NCBI RefSeq assembly: GCF_013369485.1
Contig: NZ_JABWEB010000001.1
Location: 806,001-870,000 of the forward strand
Direction of reading: 5' to 3'
DNA length: 64,000 bases
Source of the DNA: Massilia sp. BJB1822
GTDB lineage: Bacteria; Pseudomonadota; Gammaproteobacteria; Burkholderiales; Burkholderiaceae_D
Under the pieces are notes generated by a model, which searched no databases, had not been told where the DNA came from, and saw only the letters and a program-made list of their open reading frames with translations. The translations under genes and the position numbers were made by a program. Below, piece after piece: positions 61,894-64,000 of this stretch; within the stretch, counting starts at the first letter, position 1, and each line of letters opens with the position of its first letter.

Positions 61894-61992
61894 ATGACTG
61901 AACTGCTGTACTCCATCCTCATCGTTTGCGCCTGTCTCGGACTGGGCCTGTATGCCTTCCTCACCCTCATGAGCCGTCTGCAATCGCGCTGA
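61894..61992 (+). CDS. Candidate 32-residue single-helix membrane peptide
   Basis: ATG to TGA gives a peptide with one hydrophobic helix (YSILIVCACLGLGLYAF) and a short basic tail ending LQSR. It overlaps the end of the convergent PEP-CTERM gene by 26 bases. The shine-dalgarno is weak (GGATCAAG). A TAATAT box is at 61831-61836. The protein-like composition and the terminator just upstream make a real small protein possible; it recalls KdpF-type peptides, but no kdp gene is present. Confidence 0.3.
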   Translation: MTELLYSILIVCACLGLGLYAFLTLMSRLQSR

Positions 61993-62797
61993 GCCGGCGC
62001 CGCACCAGTCCCATCCCCATCAGACCGATGCCCAGCAAGGCCAGGCCGCCTGGCTCCGGCACCTTCTGCTGAAAGTCCAGAATCCCCGTTTCCGAGGTAA
62101 TCGCGATCACGCGCGCGCCCTTGCATTTGGCCGCATCGCATTGCAGGCCTTGCGAGGTATTGTTGAAGGCGGCGTTGGCAATCCGGTAGAAGGGTTGGCT
62201 GCCCGAGAAATACTCCTTGCCGGCCGCGCTGAGTAGCCAGCTCATCGACACGTTCTCGAACGCCCCGCCCATGCTGTCCAGACCCGCCACGCCGGCCAGC
62301 ATGGCATTGGCCGAGGCCAGCAGAATCTGCGCGCCCTTGGCGCCGACGCGGGCGGCAGACGCCAGGGTGGCGACCGTATAGCTGTTGTCGTTGTCCGGGT
62401 CGGCGTACAGGTCCAGGGTCAGGGCGGTCGGCTGGCAGCGCACGCCCGGCGCCAGCATGCCGTCGCAGTTGAAGCTTTGGTGGAAGGTGGCGTACAAGCC
62501 ATAGTCCAGATTGACCCGGCTCAGCGCAGTCGAGACCGGCATGCTGTTGAGCGAGAAGCCGTTGAAGACGATATAGCCGTCCGAGGTGTATTGATTGCCC
62601 TGGCCGGTGTGCGCAATGCGGTTGGAGGAAAAGCCGTTCAGGGCGCTGGCCTCGAAGGCCTTGCCGGCCTTGCTCAGCAGGCCGTTATTCTTGCCGGGGT
62701 TGACGGTGAAGACCGGTGCGGCGGCAGCGCTGGTGGCTGCCGCCAGCAGGACGGCCGTGGCCAGGACGTGGATGCGTTTGGATGAGATCGGCATCAT
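61967..62797 (-). CDS. PEP-CTERM secreted protein, paralog 1
   Basis: 276 residues with TTGGAGGC before the ATG. A signal peptide (VLATAVLLAAATSAAAAP) leads to a beta-rich mature domain (ALNGFSSNRI, YIVFNGFSLNSMPVST, DYGLYATFHQSF, AAFNNTSQGLQCD). The end is a textbook PEP-CTERM sorting tail: VPEPGGLALLGIGLMGMG followed by RRR. The protein should be processed by an exosortase and released to the cell surface or matrix. The body resembles flocculation-associated PepA-type proteins (moderate confidence). The next gene upstream encodes a close paralog. No exosortase gene is in the window. Confidence 0.85.
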   Translation of the reverse strand: MMPISSKRIHVLATAVLLAAATSAAAAPVFTVNPGKNNGLLSKAGKAFEASALNGFSSNRIAHTGQGNQYTSDGYIVFNGFSLNSMPVSTALSRVNLDYGLYATFHQSFNCDGMLAPGVRCQPTALTLDLYADPDNDNSYTVATLASAARVGAKGAQILLASANAMLAGVAGLDSMGGAFENVSMSWLLSAAGKEYFSGSQPFYRIANAAFNNTSQGLQCDAAKCKGARVIAITSETGILDFQQKVPEPGGLALLGIGLMGMGLVRRRLSAIADGS

Positions 62798-63100
62798 GCC
62801 TCCAATACAGGGATCCCTCGGATTGCCAATGGCTGTTGTGCTGCCGGGCCACGATTTATTTTAAGCAATTAGGATGCCTAGCTCAGCTGGCATGATTGAA
62901 AACAATGACTTAGAGAAAACTTGCATTTTGCAATGTTTGTTTTTGCTCAAAGCGTGTAAATATTTCCGGCAGTAACTTTCATTTTTCACCTTTGAAATCA
63001 AATGCTTGCATGGCGAAAGCAGGCGCCGGCAGGCAAAAAAACAAACGGCCCGCAGCCGCCGTGCAAGGCGTGCTGCGGGCCGTAGCCTGCGATCGGACGA
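62798..63100. other. Gene-free gap between the two PEP-CTERM genes
   Basis: About 300 AT-rich bases. It contains the intrinsic terminator of the upstream paralog (63035-63083), a small inverted repeat TTGCA-TTT-TGCAA at 62921-62933, and the promoter region of the downstream paralog, for which no clear -35/-10 pair was found. Confidence 0.55.
63035..63083 (-). terminator. Rho-independent terminator of PEP-CTERM paralog 2
   Basis: On the minus strand ACGGCCCGCAGC (63083-63072) pairs with GCTGCGGGCCGT (63056-63045), followed by TTTGTTTTTTT. A 12-bp perfect stem and a long T-run, so transcription of the two paralogs is probably separate. Confidence 0.85.
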
Positions 63101-63925
63101 TCAGATCAGGCTTTTGCGGCGGGCGGCGATCAGACCCATCAGGCCAATGCCCAGCAGGGCCAAGGCGCCTGGTTCCGGCACGCGTTTGCCGTTGAAGTCC
63201 AGAATGCCGGCTTCGGACGTGATGGCGACGATTTTGGCGCCGTTGCAATTGGCTACGTCGCAGGTCAGACCTTGGGACGTGTTGTTGAAGGCAGCGAAAG
63301 AGGCCGAGTAGAAGGGGATCGGCGCGGCGAAGTAGTTCTTGCCTTCGGCCGTCATCAGCCAGTTCATGTTCACGTTCTGGTAGGCGCCGCCTTGCTCGCT
63401 CAGGCCGCCTTCGCCTTCATACACCACATTGGCCGAAGCCAGCAGCACTTGGGCGCCGACCTTGGTCACGGTCGGATCGGCCGCCACGGAAGCCACCTGG
63501 TAGCTGTTGTCGTTGCCTGGGTCGCCGTACAGGTCCAGGGTCAGCGAGGTCGGTTGGCACTTCACGCCCGGGGCCAGAATGCCGGAGCAGTTGAAGGTCT
63601 GGGTGAAGGTGGCGTACAGGCCGTAGTCCAGGTTGACGCGGCTCAGCGAGGTCGACACCGGCACGCTGTTCAGCGAGAAGCCGTTGAAGACGATGTAGCC
63701 GTCAGCGGTGTAATTGGTGCCGCTGGTGTTGACGATGCGGTTCGAAGAGAAGCCGTTGATCGCCGTGGCCTGGAAGGAGCCGCCATTATTGGTCAGGACG
63801 CCGCCGTTGGAATTGGGGTTGACGGTGAAGACCGGGGCGGCAGCTGCGTCGAAGGCTGCCAGGGCGCCAGCGGCGACCAGGGCATGCGCGGCCAGGACGC
63901 GGATTCGTTTGGTGAGGGCTTGCAT
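63101..63925 (-). CDS. PEP-CTERM secreted protein, paralog 2
   Basis: 274 residues with GGAG upstream of the ATG. Signal peptide (HALVAAGALAAFDAAAAP), then a domain closely parallel to the neighbouring protein: APVFTVNP, AINGFSSNRIVN, DGYIVFNGFSLNSVPVST, SRVNLDYGLYATF, AFNNTSQGLTCD and SEAGILDF. It ends VPEPGALALLGIGLMGL then RRKS, an intact PEP-CTERM tail. The two genes are a tandem duplication that has diverged moderately, mostly in the region between the VNP and FNGFSLN blocks. It has its own terminator. Surface or matrix protein, exact role unknown. Confidence 0.87.
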   Translation of the reverse strand: MQALTKRIRVLAAHALVAAGALAAFDAAAAPVFTVNPNSNGGVLTNNGGSFQATAINGFSSNRIVNTSGTNYTADGYIVFNGFSLNSVPVSTSLSRVNLDYGLYATFTQTFNCSGILAPGVKCQPTSLTLDLYGDPGNDNSYQVASVAADPTVTKVGAQVLLASANVVYEGEGGLSEQGGAYQNVNMNWLMTAEGKNYFAAPIPFYSASFAAFNNTSQGLTCDVANCNGAKIVAITSEAGILDFNGKRVPEPGALALLGIGLMGLIAARRKSLI

Positions 63926-64000
63926 TGATATCTCCAGTGATTATGCGTGAGTATTGAAAAGGTATTTATCCGATGAGAGATAAAGTTTTGTGACGTCCCT

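Overview
The window looks like a chromosomal segment of a high-GC betaproteobacterium of the order Burkholderiales, most probably family Oxalobacteraceae (Massilia / Duganella / Janthinobacterium group). The evidence is the tRNA-Tyr/Gly/Thr-tuf-tRNA-Trp-secE-nusG-rplKAJL-rpoBC order with betaproteobacterial-type protein sequences, two PEP-CTERM proteins, a dense set of c-di-GMP signalling genes, and two copies of a GGTGTCAGGCACC palindromic repeat. The genus is inference; no rRNA gene is present.

Layout. 1-2,618: pteridine/tRNA housekeeping genes (ttcA fragment, folB, a FolM-type reductase) and, divergently, a MidA-type methyltransferase. 2,732-12,651: a signalling block with a membrane J-domain protein, an orphan CheW, a DUF3369/HD-GYP response regulator, a receiver-TPR protein whose phospho-acceptor Asp is Glu, an HDOD-GAF protein, and a MASE1-CHASE-PAS-GGDEF-EAL protein split by a frameshift. 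12,850-26,884: the information-processing core, with four tRNAs, EF-Tu, SecE, NusG, L11, L1, L10, L7/L12, RpoB and RpoC. Its gaps hold an L10 leader and large hairpins between rplL and rpoB and between rpoB and rpoC, and it ends in a clear intrinsic terminator.

26,902-29,157: a DUF1176 secreted protein, then a small lower-GC patch with a RAMA-like protein, an inverted duplication and an orphan ORF. 29,176-45,246: mixed envelope and catabolic genes (TonB receptor, periplasmic binding protein, TPR protein, M16 peptidase, HTH regulator, 7TM histidine kinase, thioesterase, DUF885 peptidase, retropepsin, HPP-CBS protein). 45,274-47,862: an Lrp/AsnC regulator divergent from an unusual three-part sulfur enzyme (cysteine desulfurase, degenerate metallo-beta-lactamase-like segment, rhodanese). 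This is the most distinctive system in the window. 48,033-56,783: a giant cyclic beta-1,2-glucan synthase. 56,797-61,747: palindromic repeats, a small membrane protein, an MneA/GDT1 manganese exporter behind a yybP-ykoY riboswitch, an M1 aminopeptidase and a class C serine hydrolase. 61,894-64,000: a candidate 32-residue membrane peptide and two tandem paralogous PEP-CTERM secreted proteins.

How the genes relate. The core operons are ordinary housekeeping. The 4-12 kb block reads as an environmental-sensing / c-di-GMP module. The glucan synthase and the PEP-CTERM proteins point to extracellular matrix and osmotic adaptation. The Lrp-controlled fusion protein would couple cysteine sulfur release to persulfide transfer in one chain. 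No CRISPR array, intact insertion sequence, prophage or rRNA was seen.
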